This document shows, piece by piece, positions 24,501 through 32,664 of a DNA stretch of 64,000 bases (position 1 is its first letter; each line of letters begins with the position of its first letter). The DNA is from Pomphorhynchus laevis (taxonomy: Eukaryota > Acanthocephala > Palaeacanthocephala > Echinorhynchida > Pomphorhynchidae), in the NCBI GenBank assembly GCA_012934845.2, contig WNNJ02001055.1, forward strand, positions 62,001-126,000, written 5' to 3'. Both the position numbers and the translations under genes were made by a program. The notes beneath the pieces were generated by a model. The model made no database searches, was not told the DNA's origin, and saw only the letters and a program-made list of their open reading frames with translations.

Positions 24501-25297
24501 ATTAATTAATAAAAATTGATTTCTGTAATGTAAATAGTTGTAATCAATTTCAAAATTCGTAATTTGGCTGTTCATTGCAAATTATAAGTTATATCATAAA
24601 TAATAGATTTATTTTGGAGTACTATTGGTACGTTAGGATTTATTTTACAAAATAATATAATAATAAAAATATTTTAAGTTTTTAAAATTAAAAAAAAACT
24701 TACACACCACTAAAAAAGATGCAATAAACAGTTTATATCCATTTAAATCTATACAAGGTTCACCTGTATAACTGAAATGTGCTTGTCTTCAAAACAAAGA
24801 AAAAATAGTTTTTATTATAAAAGACTATATTTTGATGAAATTGTCAACTTCATAAGGCATACTAACAGAACCCTTAAAACATGCTGTATTTGTATTGAAA
24901 GGATCTGCTTTAAAAAAATAATTTTGTAAATATTTTTCGTTTTGTACGGAATCGGTTTATGTCTGATTATTGAGAGAGTATCAGCCGAAAGATATCTTTC
25001 TAATATAATAGATTTGTCTCCTTTTAGCTCCAAAAATAATAATATTTCTAGATTACTATCGTTCTTAAATGTTGTTTTATAGTGTAATTTTGGTCTATTC
25101 GATATTTCAGTTACAAAAGATATTGTCCGAATAGTAGAAAATTTGTTTTGTTATGATGTATACACTAACCTTATCATATCTGATGGGTCATGCATCGATG
25201 AACTATGATTTTCATTGTCAGCACATGTACATATAATATGGCAATCGATATCATCATCGGGAACGTACGTGACTTCTATTGTCGGAATTGAAAGCAT
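3325..25297 (-). CDS. ORC2: Origin recognition complex subunit 2 (11-exon gene)
   Basis: ORC2 is a core subunit of the nuclear origin recognition complex, which loads the MCM helicase. Joined exons are 25297-25170, 25094-24948, 20464-20333, 20278-20170, 7584-7388, 7263-7131, 7068-6969, 6916-6773, 4411-4307, 4224-4081 and 3554-3325. That is 1569 nt or 522 residues, close to the usual 520-620. All eleven phases agree and every intron is GT-AG. Family motifs run in order: FPEWLEIMR, VVVYGVGSK, DLFVIVHNIDG, ICKWVWYKAS, then the winged-helix end with LRQHLIEL. Introns range from 52 bp to 12.4 kb; the large ones hold LINEs, Penelope-type elements and a retrocopy. The N-terminal four exons are less certain because ORC2 N-termini diverge. 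An AG directly before the first ATG leaves room for a further upstream exon. Confidence 0.88.
4081..4224 (-). CDS. ORC2: ORC2 exon 10
   Basis: Acceptor gtttaag|GTTATC, donor CAAAG|gtataa. It reads FIQQVMDDLSNLTIHIF and VLIYHWKILVDD, the helical linker before the winged-helix domain. Phase matches both neighbours. Confidence 0.9.
4307..4411 (-). CDS. ORC2: ORC2 exon 9
   Basis: Acceptor aattatag|TGTGC, donor CACTG|gtatgt. It encodes DYTARICKWVWYKASTW, matching the FNWLWYETTTY block of ORC2. The preceding intron of about 2.4 kb contains a LINE 3' fragment. Confidence 0.92.
4641..5420 (+). mobile_element. LINE 3' fragment (RT C-terminus)
   Basis: Plus-strand frames 4655-5077 and 5110-5361 carry the region after the RT catalytic motifs: YFKYLGVMLSRDGS, IEKRNCAANAAMRSLYRS, YHEIFVPIITYGHHIW, and the basic GRPRYQWRDQI motif common at LINE C-termini. 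A stop and a frame change separate the two frames, and a (TTG)n-like tail follows near 5407. It is 5'-truncated and old, antisense within the ORC2 intron 4412-6772. The clade is uncertain (I/R1- or RTE-like). Confidence 0.85.
5421..6772. other. Remainder of ORC2 intron 8
   Basis: AT-rich intron sequence. No further element, RNA gene or exon is supported. Confidence 0.5.
6773..6916 (-). CDS. ORC2: ORC2 exon 8 (Walker-B-like block)
   Basis: Acceptor tctttag|CAATTAC, donor TTCAA|gtatgc. It encodes DLFVIVHNIDGPSLR and IPAVHLLVSAEQINIHS, aligning with the family blocks LFLIVHNLD and IYLIASIDHLNAP. Phase 1 in and out. Confidence 0.95.
6969..7068 (-). CDS. ORC2: ORC2 exon 7
   Basis: Acceptor atatatag|GTATTA, donor CCGG|gtatta, phase 0 in and 1 out. 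It reads VLSTIANLMFNIPVATRIKN, matching the helix that follows the SVLNSI position in ORC2. Flanking introns are only 62 and 52 bp. Confidence 0.85.
7131..7263 (-). CDS. ORC2: ORC2 exon 6 (core beta strand/GVGSK)
   Basis: Acceptor gtttag|ACAAG, donor AAGT|gtatag. It encodes GRNVVVYGVGSKRILLETF, the ORC2 hallmark equivalent to FNIVLYGLGSK in human, then VIEGYIKNISLTS. The longer overlapping frames on both strands here are shadows. Confidence 0.95.
7388..7584 (-). CDS. ORC2: ORC2 exon 5
   Basis: Acceptor acaatag|CTT, phase 0 in, donor ATGCG|gtttgt, phase 2 out. It contains the conserved block YYGKHFPEWLEIMR, which leads into the AAA+-like core. The 5' half of this exon and its upstream intron are duplicated at 16630-16977. 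Confidence 0.9.
7509..7857. repeat. Source copy of duplicated ORC2 segment
   Basis: This 349-bp stretch holds the first half of ORC2 exon 5 and part of the upstream intron. It is almost identical to 16630-16977 in the same orientation. Because exon 5 here is in frame with its splice partners, this is taken as the original. Confidence 0.9.
7858..9395. other. ORC2 intron 4, left part
   Basis: AT-rich intron with long A/T runs (about 8780-8990). No recognisable element. Confidence 0.5.
9396..9620 (-). other. Unidentified exon-like open frame
   Basis: A 74-codon minus-strand frame with balanced composition reads PPITELLIVRVFDKTVHVLH, then LLFHGSHPDACLVNVCANML. A donor-like TTCG|gtggta follows MLPMF, and an acceptor-like AG lies just upstream of the frame. 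The pattern resembles alpha-helical repeat (HEAT-like) proteins, but no family could be named. It lies inside the 12.4-kb ORC2 intron on the same strand, and no ORC2 block corresponds to it. Confidence 0.3.
9965..11086 (+). pseudogene. LINE copy A ORF1 (gag-like), broken
   Basis: ATG at 9965 (MSTNKRVGGTKDCKK) meets a stop within about 25 codons. The main body reads from 10189 (ERHLLFNFFLRPFTEQL) and matches the RRM-like region of the intact copy. The zinc-knuckle part (CNRCHKWG, later CGGSHPAWSRKC) continues in another frame after a frameshift near 10690. ORF1 proteins bind element RNA. Confidence 0.85.
11227..13681 (+). pseudogene. LINE copy A ORF2 (endonuclease-reverse transcriptase), broken
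   Basis: The frame 11227-12138 holds the APE-type endonuclease ([45 protein letters not shown]). The RT follows in pieces at 12263-12682, 12761-13255 and 13409-13681 with VAVFLDFSAAFDRIS, GLPQGSPLSLILY and [11 protein letters not shown]. Frameshifts and stops near 12130, 12680 and 13250 disable it. Confidence 0.9.
14080..14870 (+). pseudogene. ORF1 (gag-like, three zinc knuckles) of older LINE
   Basis: The frame near 14100-14376 holds the N-terminal part. After a stop and frame changes, 14583-14792 gives the RRM-like end and YPQCYRCQRWGHFSNMC (C-X2-C-X4-H-X4-C), followed by CVHCEDEHES and then CANCTHSYR across a stop. Three knuckles in a row are typical of Jockey/I-group ORF1. RNA-binding role by family. 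Confidence 0.8.
15815..16320 (+). repeat. Tandem duplication inside older LINE
   Basis: About 210 bp beginning TGTCATACAGGTTACCAATC occurs at about 15821-16020 and again at about 16112-16318. The two units differ by small changes, so the duplication is not recent. Confidence 0.85.
16630..16977. repeat. Copied ORC2 fragment inserted in LINE
   Basis: Nearly identical to 7509-7857: the 5' half of ORC2 exon 5 with its acceptor, plus intron sequence. It has no downstream exon partner. The left junction is GCTGAATTTAGAGG and the right is GGATCTAATTCAGC, and short GCTGAATT/AATTCAGC-type repeats lie at both junctions. It is a non-functional gene fragment. Confidence 0.9.
18561..19070. other. AT-rich intron stretch
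   Basis: No gene. About 18985-19025 is an inverted, diverged copy of about 9820-9870 (shared core GGAAAACTATTTAT), so a short unclassified repeat is present on both sides of the two LINEs. Confidence 0.4.
19075..19500 (+). mobile_element. Decayed Penelope-like 3' end
   Basis: Translated in short pieces, 19110-19330 resembles the GIY-YIG endonuclease C-terminal half (C-NAQYVNETGRSLNLRLNN, then VAHTLTHD). About 150 bp on, AGCCAAAAAGGCGAAACGT resembles the stem II plus GAAA part of a hammerhead, the order expected for a Penelope 3' end. The copy is broken and old. Confidence 0.5.
19510..20169. other. Rest of ORC2 intron 4
   Basis: No element or exon recognised. It ends at the donor of ORC2 exon 4. 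Confidence 0.5.
20170..20278 (-). CDS. ORC2: ORC2 putative exon 4
   Basis: Acceptor tttaag|GCTGCC, reading LPNTDVDGENWNASVDDD, then a basic stretch SLRRSKRRKTIPLY, and a strong donor TAT|gtaagt in phase 0. Basic RRS-type patches are common in ORC2 N-terminal regions. The 54-bp intron between this and exon 3 removes two stop codons that would otherwise interrupt the frame. Confidence 0.6.
20333..20464 (-). CDS. ORC2: ORC2 putative exon 3
   Basis: A pyrimidine tract and acceptor gtgtttag|AAATG precede an acidic frame (NEESVTVDEIDGVISEP and on). It ends at donor AAA|gtagcg, phase 2. It is clearly richer in coding-type codons than its surroundings. Confidence 0.6.
20751..21722 (+). pseudogene. 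Naiad-type PLE: GIY-YIG endonuclease and linker to RT
   Basis: A 323-codon frame. Residues 1-100 form the endonuclease: VYLIQCTCGLQYIGKT (GIY with a CxC just before YIG), LKTRFRQHIYNI, then KLFILEHI and KEDFWIKTLNSMYPLG. The next 200 residues are Asn/Lys-rich, ending in YKLLPPLGRKICNYNK, C-N-C and THNLELI-type residues that precede RT in related elements. A CxC-containing N-terminal GIY-YIG is, from memory, characteristic of the Naiad/Chlamys group. A frame open upstream of the ATG adds a Cys-rich start (NNNCNCNTAGV). Confidence 0.75.
22108..22529 (+). pseudogene. 5'-truncated processed retrocopy of an unidentified host mRNA
   Basis: A block of ordinary, GC-richer coding sequence interrupts the Naiad endonuclease. 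It reads YLYVVDVQGVEHDQHDDAPA, then Ser/Asn/Thr-rich residues, ending GENLESDHSLYLL and TAA at 22500. A short 3' UTR and an A-run follow. The 14-bp motif AAAAACATATCAAA stands on both sides (22094-22107 and 22530-22543), a target-site duplication. A poly(A) tail, a 5' truncation and a target duplication together indicate LINE-mediated retroposition. The parent gene was not recognised. Confidence 0.8.
22524..22822 (+). pseudogene. Naiad-type PLE endonuclease, continuation after retrocopy
   Basis: Resumes at KTYQMLKTRFRQH and runs to SIIHNKQLYY, nearly identical to 20800-21090. It diverges at ACTATATGGTATGC, where a short palindrome (GCATGAGCATTAATGCATGC) marks the junction with the C-terminal segment. 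Confidence 0.8.
22848..23110 (+). pseudogene. Naiad-type PLE C-terminal segment and 3' UTR
   Basis: The 79-codon frame ends FKLLSGKFLWMDNK. The same ending recurs at 63490-63590 (YKLYSGKLLWMDSK) followed by a shared TCTGTATTAGAATAAG-type 3' UTR, so this is the family's 3' end. Confidence 0.7.
23130..23421 (-). repeat. R repeat copy 1 (reverse)
   Basis: An inverted copy of the repeat seen whole at 63665-63990: on the minus strand it runs from AACTGAGT-type CTGAGTCTACGTA through A/T-rich sequence to a GC-rich core and CCTCTGA. It lies directly after the Naiad 3' UTR. The core's pairing segments are partly lost here. Confidence 0.85.
23425..23765. other. AT-rich intron stretch
   Basis: No feature recognised apart from the boundary of the R repeat. 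Confidence 0.5.
23768..24185. repeat. Direct repeat pair bracketing a hairpin
   Basis: The unit GTTTAAAGAGGCTATGCCCA and what follows occurs at 23768-23822 and 24128-24180. Between them, 23847-23905 holds the inverted pair CTGATGGTAG / CTACCATCAG around a loop containing CTACTGATGAG. The sequence is GC-richer than its surroundings. It could be a small mobile element with terminal direct repeats; the family was not recognised. Confidence 0.6.
24214..24386. repeat. Palindromic Penelope-like terminal dimer
   Basis: An imperfect 173-bp palindrome. The outer arms are TCTGTGTAATTTACAG and its complement; the inner arms are GTTGCAGCACACGCGTTTCG and its complement. The centre holds CACTTGAAGAATAAG then TTTTCGAAACGCG, resembling the TGAAGA...CGAAAC signature found after Penelope endonuclease frames. 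It can fold into one long hairpin. Confidence 0.7.
24387..24947. other. ORC2 intron 2, right part
   Basis: AT-rich intron; nothing further recognised. Confidence 0.5.
24948..25094 (-). CDS. ORC2: ORC2 putative exon 2
   Basis: Acceptor tcgaatag|ACC, reading PKLHYKTTFKNDS onward to RHKPIP, donor CC|gtacaa in phase 2. It is separated from exon 1 by a 75-bp intron. The frame stays open past the donor to 24815, so the 3' edge is inferred from phase. No family motif recognised. Confidence 0.55.
25170..25297 (-). CDS. ORC2: ORC2 putative exon 1 (start exon)
   Basis: Starts with ATG at 25297 and reads 42 acidic, low-complexity residues beginning MLSIPTIEVTYV, ending at donor AAG|gttagt in phase 2. 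No domain is visible, as expected for a disordered ORC2 N-terminus. Assignment rests on splice sites, matching phase with the next exon and total protein length. Confidence 0.6.
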
Positions 25298-26227
25298 CTA
25301 AAGTTTTTCAATCGTTGTGGTACAACATTTATTTGACATTAGGCAAGAAAGCACATGCAAATCTAGAAAAATATCACAATTTAACTATGATTACAAAAAA
25401 AAGATAAAATATGAGAGAATTATAATTAATTGCCTAAAAAAGTCAATTAGCAGAAGAATTAAGTTATCCAGAATTGCAATGTATAAAAACAGAAATTGTT
25501 TACTGGTTCACTTTAAGAATATGGTAAATATGTCAGGGATATAAATACAAAACACATATTATCAATCGCGTTCTCGGGTTATGGATCAAAAATTGGTCTA
25601 AAGACATTTATATAGAAATGTTTTCTAAAATAGGCCGCGGACGTCTAAGTGTGTGTTGTAAAGTCCAAAATAAGTTCTTTCCATTCTTCCAAAGTTCACA
25701 TTGCACAAGGACAATATGGAGATATTCGGAAATTACTTGCCTGATAAATAAAATAAATAATTACTTTAGTAGGATGTATAGGAATACAGAACGACCCGAA
25801 ACCATAATGTTGACATTTTGATTAAGTGCGCGCTCGGAAGCTAGATCGTAATCGAGATTAGTTACTAAAGATTGTCATACACAGTGAAATAGCATATTTT
25901 CACTCTTAGTAGTATGGTTCGTAGCAATGTTGCTTGTCTTGACAATTTTTGTTGCTCTTATCAATTATATATTTAACGTTTAGTAAAGGCAGCTAATCAC
26001 TCTTGACAATCATTATTTTCTGATTTGTAGGATGGGCTTCTGCAACTAATCATATTGAGAAATACAGTAGAACTTCGATTGCACTTTCACTAGATCCACG
26101 CATATCGTGGATTTTATAGCCAAGTGGAAATTTCTAACAACAACTTCATTCGTATTAAGAATGGCAAGAAAATCAATATTATAGTATAATAGAAATATGA
26201 AATATAATAGAAAATAAATAATATATA
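25298..26227. other. AT-rich stretch upstream of ORC2
   Basis: Probably contains the ORC2 promoter, but no motif is convincing. The small plus-strand frames 25317-25544 and 25618-25821 have no recognisable content. Confidence 0.45.
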
Positions 26228-26450
26228 TCAAATCAGCTAACTAAGTCTACGTATTTAATATAATTATAAAATAAACAAAACATAATAATGCTAAATCAAA
26301 ATTTAATAATTAAATAATAAAATAAATAATTGTTTTTAGATTTTTTATAATTTAAATCAAGTTAAAATAAAAAATTGAAATTTAAAATAAACGTCATTTT
26401 TATGAATTGACTAATAAATAACAGATGTTGTATCAGAATTAGGACTAGAG
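26228..26450 (+). repeat. R repeat copy 2 (forward, 3'-truncated)
   Basis: Begins TCAAATCAGCTAACTAAGTC and runs through the AT-rich part to GTATCAGAATTAGGACTAGAG, then stops before the GC-rich core. It is nearly identical to copies 1 and 7. Confidence 0.9.
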
Positions 26451-26639
26451 AAATATGTAAAAACTAAGGATTAAAGAAATATAAAAAAGAAATATTCTCA
26501 TACGATGTATGAGAATACATCGTACGTTCACAACAGAACATTAAATATTTGATAGATTCTTATATATATCATAGTGTTGGACACTACATGAACTAGAAAT
26601 GTGATTTTAATGACTATCATTTTCGTCTATGTTAAGACA

Positions 26640-27430
26640 GATCATTAGAGTTGCCGATTGGGCTATATGCAGTAAATTTGGTGATTTTTAAAGTGGTCAA
26701 GTTACAAAATTTGCCATTAAGCAACCTGGCAATTAAGTAAGAGCCCACTTCCACTTGCCAAGCGGGAAGAAGGCTCTTTAAGTAGACAATAATCGATAAA
26801 ATTTCTGATATCTTAAACATTTTATAATAAAATAAGGCTTTGCTTAAATTAAATAATTTATCGTTACGGCAATTTACTATTTAACTTTATTATTACCAGT
26901 TCTTGTTATTATTAAAGTTCAAAAATTGAACTATTCTAGAATTGCCATTATATTGTAAATATGCATTTTTAAAAGCTGGTGCTTAAGAATAATTTCAATA
27001 TAAAGGGTTCTAGGCTACTTTAGAGGGAAGTTTTCTACTTTTGACAATTCCTCGCTACTTTAAGTAACTTTAAGATGGCTATTATATAACAGCTTATCAA
27101 GAAAGTCACTTACTCTACGAACCCTGAAAATATACATTTTAAAAGTATTGTGAGAGGCATTCAAAAGCATTTCATTGTGATTAGATATATCCTACATTAC
27201 CTGTATATGATAACAGTGCTGTCAAATCGGACTGCAAGTATCCGATTGCGCGATTTTCAAAACAGTTAGATTACTAAACTTTACCTTCGTACTACTTAAA
27301 GGTGGGCCCTTTAGAGCTAATTATCAATAAAATTTCGGATTTATTTTACATTTTATGCTAAAATAAGATTTTGCTCCAGTCAAATAACAGTCTATTGTTA
27401 CGGTAGCTACCTTGATACAATTTTAAGGCA
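26640..27430. repeat. Diverged direct repeat, two units
   Basis: About 26780-26880 and 27325-27420 share the pattern TCAATAAAATTTCGGAT ... ATTTTATGCTAAAATAAG ... TTGTTACGGTAGC with many differences. The units are about 550 bp apart. No coding content; the origin is unknown. Confidence 0.5.
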
Positions 27431-27493
27431 CTTTAACCTTGCTTCATTTAGCAACTCTACTCATCAATAAGATATACCTTTTACCACAGTAAT

Positions 27494-27667
27494 GAAGAGT
27501 GGTCCCGCTTCATCATCGGGTGCCCCAACGTCTTTCGACAACGCGATCTTGTGGCTTTGACGTGTGCTTACAGAGAAGTCAATAGAGAGTGCATGCTCGA
27601 GGTTTGAACCCCGTACATAGAGTTTGCAATGCACACGCCTCCACCATTCGGCCACGCGGGGCCGAAT
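27494..27667 (-). mobile_element. tRNA-derived SINE
   Basis: Flanked by the 15-bp direct repeat TTTTACCACAGTAAT at 27479-27493 and 27668-27682. On the minus strand it starts GGCCCCGCGTGGCCGAATGG, holding an RNA polymerase III A box (27641-27653) and a B box GGTTCAAACC (27601-27610), followed by about 100 bp unrelated to tRNA. The GC content contrasts sharply with its surroundings. The acceptor stem does not pair, so it is not a tRNA gene. The perfect target duplication points to a recent insertion; no other copy is in the window. Confidence 0.85.
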
Positions 27668-27682
27668 TTTTACCACAGTAAT

Positions 27683-28930
27683 AAATATAGACTGCTGATA
27701 TGTGGGTGATTTTGTCAATGGCACGACTAGCTTACAAAATCCTAGGATCAAGGATACATTCCATTTACATTCCATTCATTCCATTACGTGTATGACTAAT
27801 CATGCAATAAACTTTACCAATTTGTAATGAAACACAACGCTAGACACGTGTTATTAACGGCTTAACATATACACTGCCACAAGTTTATTGATGTAGGTAT
27901 CTGTATTGATCTAATATTGACTATGATAATTTGTCAAGCACTGATATAATATGGATAATCGATGATCTCAGTGCTAATCTATATTTTTGTAAAACGTATA
28001 AGGGGTTATAAAAGTATAGAACATAAAAGGAATTAAATACTTACTTAGTATTGATCCAATACTTACTTTTCAATAAATGTAAAAAGTAAGTATCGAATCA
28101 GCAGCTGATGACGTTCACCAACAATAAAATGTAACGTACTACTGCTGTTGGCATATAAATAGGATTAAAACAACGTGCAGAATAAAAATAGTAATTAAAA
28201 GTTTAAGATAAAATTTGTAATAAAATCGAAGCCAGTGTTACAAACTACAATTTTAATCTCGATTTATTAATAATAATTAATTAATCTTAAGCTCGACAAA
28301 TTAACCGATATTAATTTGACTGACCTCAATTAAGCAACTATCAATTAGAATCTGTTTATTTTTTCAAATTGAAGCAGAAACCGAATATTTTAAGTCTTAA
28401 ATTTTTTGTATAATTTAAAGTTTTTCATCTTTTTGTTCATTTTAAGGTATAATAAAATATTAAGTAATTTTTCAAGCGCTTCTGTGCATTAATGATTCTG
28501 GCGGTTTAGTTTCATACGAGACAGAATCAGGATTTTATTTTTCAAAATCATATTGAATTGTTAAACGACAGACAACGAATGCATTAATCCTTCTTACAAG
28601 TAACGTATCATTCGCTACGATTAGCGTTTTACACTTATAGCATTATAGACTATCATCCATTTTATAGGATGTCCTCTATATTCTTTAAATTGTTTTCTCG
28701 AGATTAACAGCTAACTTGTATTTAAAGCTTTAACTACTAGCAAATATTAATTTGAGGTATTTTAGTAAATTTGCTACAATTGAAAAGATAATAATTTTGC
28801 TCAGCGTACGCAAGACAACCACCAAACTAAGTTCTAGATTTCTACAATTCAAACAATACGTTTGCAGATTGAATACCAGCATACATTGAGATAAATCAAT
28901 CATTTTATAACGATTTATTTTAATTTTCTA
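27683..28930. other. AT-rich intergenic stretch
   Basis: Nothing recognised except a short imperfect palindrome near 28045-28100 (AATACTTACTT and its complement). Confidence 0.5.
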
Positions 28931-29085
28931 GGAACCAAGAAAAATCAAAACACGGAAACGATGATTATTTTATATTTCAATGCAACCGCCATCATCAGGA
29001 AAATTGTTACAGCTTTGTAACATCCTTTTTTTCTGATGATGGCAGTTTCCATTGAAATATTAAATAATCGTTTTCAAACAAAAAA

Positions 29086-30343
29086 ATGTTCACAAGTGAA
29101 AACGCTTATTGCGTGTCGGAGCATCAAAGCTCCTATGAAAATGTGCCTGTAATCAACGATTCCGCTGGAATTACAAATGGTAAAGGTAAAGTACTTTCTA
29201 CTACATCTTTCCCTTCGGACTTGCAGGTTAGTCAATTTAATAAGAACTATGTTACTGACTCGGGGGAGCTCCCCCGATACCGAAACTAAAAAATTTAGCA
29301 ATCATTAATTCAGTTATGCCAATTGAAAAGCATAAGCTTTTCAATGTTTTCTTACGTAGCTTCGTCCAGAACTACTCTGGAAGAGTAGTATTCAATTCGG
29401 TCCGATCATTCGTTAATCAACTAAAAGTCTCATTTTCGTCACATGAACTAATGGATGCTTATGAGTCATTTTTCAATAATAATCTGTCCCATCTGGGATC
29501 TCTAACGCTAAAGCCCCTACAGGCAACTGTTAAGATTTCTAATTACCCTCCTTATTTGGAGGAGGAAGATCTGGTTCTCTTACGGGACACGTTCAAGTTG
29601 AGTTCTGTCCGCGGATTGAAATCTAAAACAGGGGAATCCTTACCTGTTGCGTTCTGCGGTACGGACTTAAACAACGCTGATATTTTGTCACGGAATGCAG
29701 TCAACCCCTTTATGGGGTATATTCTCAGATTCAATTTGGTTGATCAAGATTGCTTCACATTTCCTCATTGCAACTCCTGCCACTGCTGGGGCACCGGGCC
29801 TCCTCCTATACGCGGGAGAAATCGTGCAGAGTATGCGGCAAATCTTCCTGTATCGCTTTGTCAAAGGGGGAGAGGTGCGTAGCTCCCCCAGTCTGTACTA
29901 ATTGTGGTGGGGACCACCCCGCGTGGTCACGTCGTTGTCGTATTTTCAGAGAATATAGAATGAAATATGCAGTCCCGGCTCCCCCAACTGAAAGAAGTTT
30001 TGCTGCTGTTGCCGCGCAGCCATCGGAAAGAATGTCCAACATGGATATTTTGCACTTGCTGGACAACAACAGGAAGAATACATTCTCTCAAATACAGCAG
30101 TGGCTAGCACCCCTCCTTGGGGCGTTCCTAAGTTCTCCCTCAGTTCCGTTGCAATCGGAGAAAGATTGTCCGAAATCAAAGAAAATGGGTGGATCAGCAA
30201 GATTGGTTCCACCCCTCAAGGTTGGCAAGCTGATAAAAGAGAAAGGCGCCTCAAAGGGAAATGAAGATACTGCCCTGGGGGTTACGATTCTGGATGGGGC
30301 TAGTGGCGGGAGGAGCGACCTTCCCGCACCTAGCTCTGTCTAG
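29086..30343 (+). pseudogene. LINE copy B ORF1 (gag-like), broken
   Basis: Starts at ATG 29086 (MFTSENAYCVSEHQ) and is interrupted at TAA 29287. The main domain 29316-29882 reads MPIEKHKLFNVFLRSFVQNY through FPHCNSCHCWG. After a frameshift near 29790, 29840-30343 gives the zinc-knuckle end CGGDHPAWSRRC and the tail. It corresponds to the 401-residue ORF1 of copy D. Confidence 0.88.
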
Positions 30344-30375
30344 GTTGACTTCCCCCGTCCAACTTGTCTAACACA

Positions 30376-32664
30376 ATGGTGAGTAAGCCTGAGCCTTTTT
30401 CACTTAATATTCTTCAGTGGAATTCGGGAGGTGCTTCTGCCCTTAGACTTTTATCTGGTAGAGATGCAGATGTTATAGTCCTTCAGGAGACGCGGTCTAT
30501 CCGTATCCCCCAGGACATTACTCGATTTATCCCTCAGCATATATACACCCTCTTCACTCCGTATATAACGCCTCCTCACTCCTCTTCATCTCAAGGTCTT
30601 TTAACCTTAGTTAAATGCTCCTTAAGATCTTTCCTCCTTCTTAACTATTCTTGTCCTGCCCTATCTTGTCTAGCTATATCACTTCGTAAGAACGGTAAAT
30701 GTATCAGCATAGCCAATATTTATATACGGCCAGGAGAAATTCACAAGAACCGTGACCTCCTGGATCGTTTATTGGGTAGCGGCTATGACATGTTACTTGG
30801 TGATTTCAACGACAGAACTGGTCGTTGGATTAATGCAGCAAACCGCAGAGCCAGGAACGAATATCTTATTCACAAACCACCATCCCCCACCTTTCATTGC
30901 TCAACAACTAATTCACTCCTCGACATATTACTGCTTCAAATTTATAATACTTACCTCTCTCTATTAATTAATACTTACCTCTCTTCGCAAGCTACCCCGA
31001 TACTATCGACTACCTATAAAGGTCGCATATACAATCCCACTCCAACAAAACTCAAGGTCCTAGCTAAAATGCTACATCTTCCTACTCTCTCTGTTTCCGC
31101 CAGACAAGCCCTCTCGAATGAATACTGGAGCACTAGATATAGGTTCCAGTTGAGTAGGGATAAGGCAAGCATTTCTCGCCTTAGCCCTTCTCAGTCTTCC
31201 TTCTGGAAGATACTCAAGAAGGAGAAGTTTGTCTGTTGGAAGGATAGAGCATAAGGTTAAATTGGTAGAATAAGCCTTGATAAAGTTTTGGAGGAGGCAC
31301 TATCCCTTCACAATTATGGAGCCACTCATTCACCCCAACCAATCCCGCCTTGGTGTGACTTCAGGAGTAGGGACTTATCTGTTACAGATATCCTTAACTC
31401 ATGGGGGCCACTCCCGGGCACCTCCAGAACCCATGCGCCACTCTCCACTCGTGTCTGTCAGCTTTTGACAGACAGTCAAAGAAAGGAAGTCGCCATAACA
31501 ATGCTATTAGCCTCCCCTTCCGACATTGCTAACATAAATATTAGCCGTCGAGTATTTTTACCTAAAAAGAAGTCGATTACATGTCCCAAAGATCTGCGGC
31601 CTATTTCAATTCAAAACTCCCTCATCTCCATTTACGAAAAAGCGCTTGCGCGTAAAATCCGCGACCATCTAAATAGGCGAAATTTAATCCCACCAGGTTT
31701 TCATGGGTACGTAAAAGATCGCTCGGTCCATTCAGCAATAGGTGAAGTGCAACAGTTTTGTCAGGATAACAGTCATCAGCTTGCTGTGGCTGTCTTTCTT
31801 GATTTTTCGGCTGCATTTGACCGCATTTCCATTCCTTTTGTTATCACTTCTCTCAGGTCCCTCGGGTTGCCTGCGAGAATTGTTAACAGGGTGGAAATAT
31901 TGCTATACTCCAAGTGATTCTTCTATGAAGACGACCCTGATGCACGTCAATTCTATCCTATTACGGGTGTGCCTAAAGGCTCCCCACTTTCTCCAATCTT
32001 GTATCTTGCTGCCTCCATTGAACTATACAAAAAATTCAAACGCGATCAACATATTGTGGTATATGCTGATGATACCACAGCCCTGTTCTCTGGACGCAGG
32101 TGCAAAGATGTAGTCTCTGACATCAGCCATTTCTTTACAAGATTAAAAGATCAGCTGCCCATTTCCAATCTTGTTTTAAACTCCTCCAAATCGTGGTTGT
32201 CTTTAATGGCGCCCCTGTGACAAAAAAAAACTCAAGAGATTAGCACTCTCAGCTCTATCTTCCATCCTGACTAATCAATCACTCCCTACCTTCACAAATC
32301 GAGTAAAATACCTGGGATTCACCATTACGGTGAGCTGGTCAGCGAAAGCTGACCTGGATAGACTAAAACGTATCCTGAAGAGAGCTAGATAGCCCCTGAA
32401 ACGGGCCCAACATCTGTCATTGAAAGAGAAATCCCAAGTGCGCCTCTGGGGTACTTGGGCTATCTCGGGATTAGTTTTCTTTTCAAGAGGACGTCCCCCA
32501 GAACAAAGACTAAGGTTTCTCAAGCTCCTCGTCTCGCGTTTACCCAGCATAGTCCGCACCGACTGGACTCTTCGGGGGGGGGTGAAAGACCCCGGGTGGT
32601 TCAGTCGCAAGGCGGCGTGTTGGATTGGTTGGGGGCTCAGATCCCCATGGATTTGAGGCTATAA
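30376..32664 (+). pseudogene. LINE copy B ORF2 (endonuclease-RT), broken
   Basis: Endonuclease from [19 protein letters not shown] through [13 protein letters not shown], with the region before the RT shortened by deletion. RT pieces are 31288-31917 ([35 protein letters not shown]), 31969-32220 ([20 protein letters not shown]) and 32420-32664. An in-frame stop at 31916 and later frameshifts disable it. Confidence 0.9.

Noticed and set aside
27580-27667. tRNA gene on the minus strand
   Set aside because: A and B boxes are present but the acceptor stem and anticodon arm do not pair, and the unit continues beyond with a target duplication; it is a SINE.
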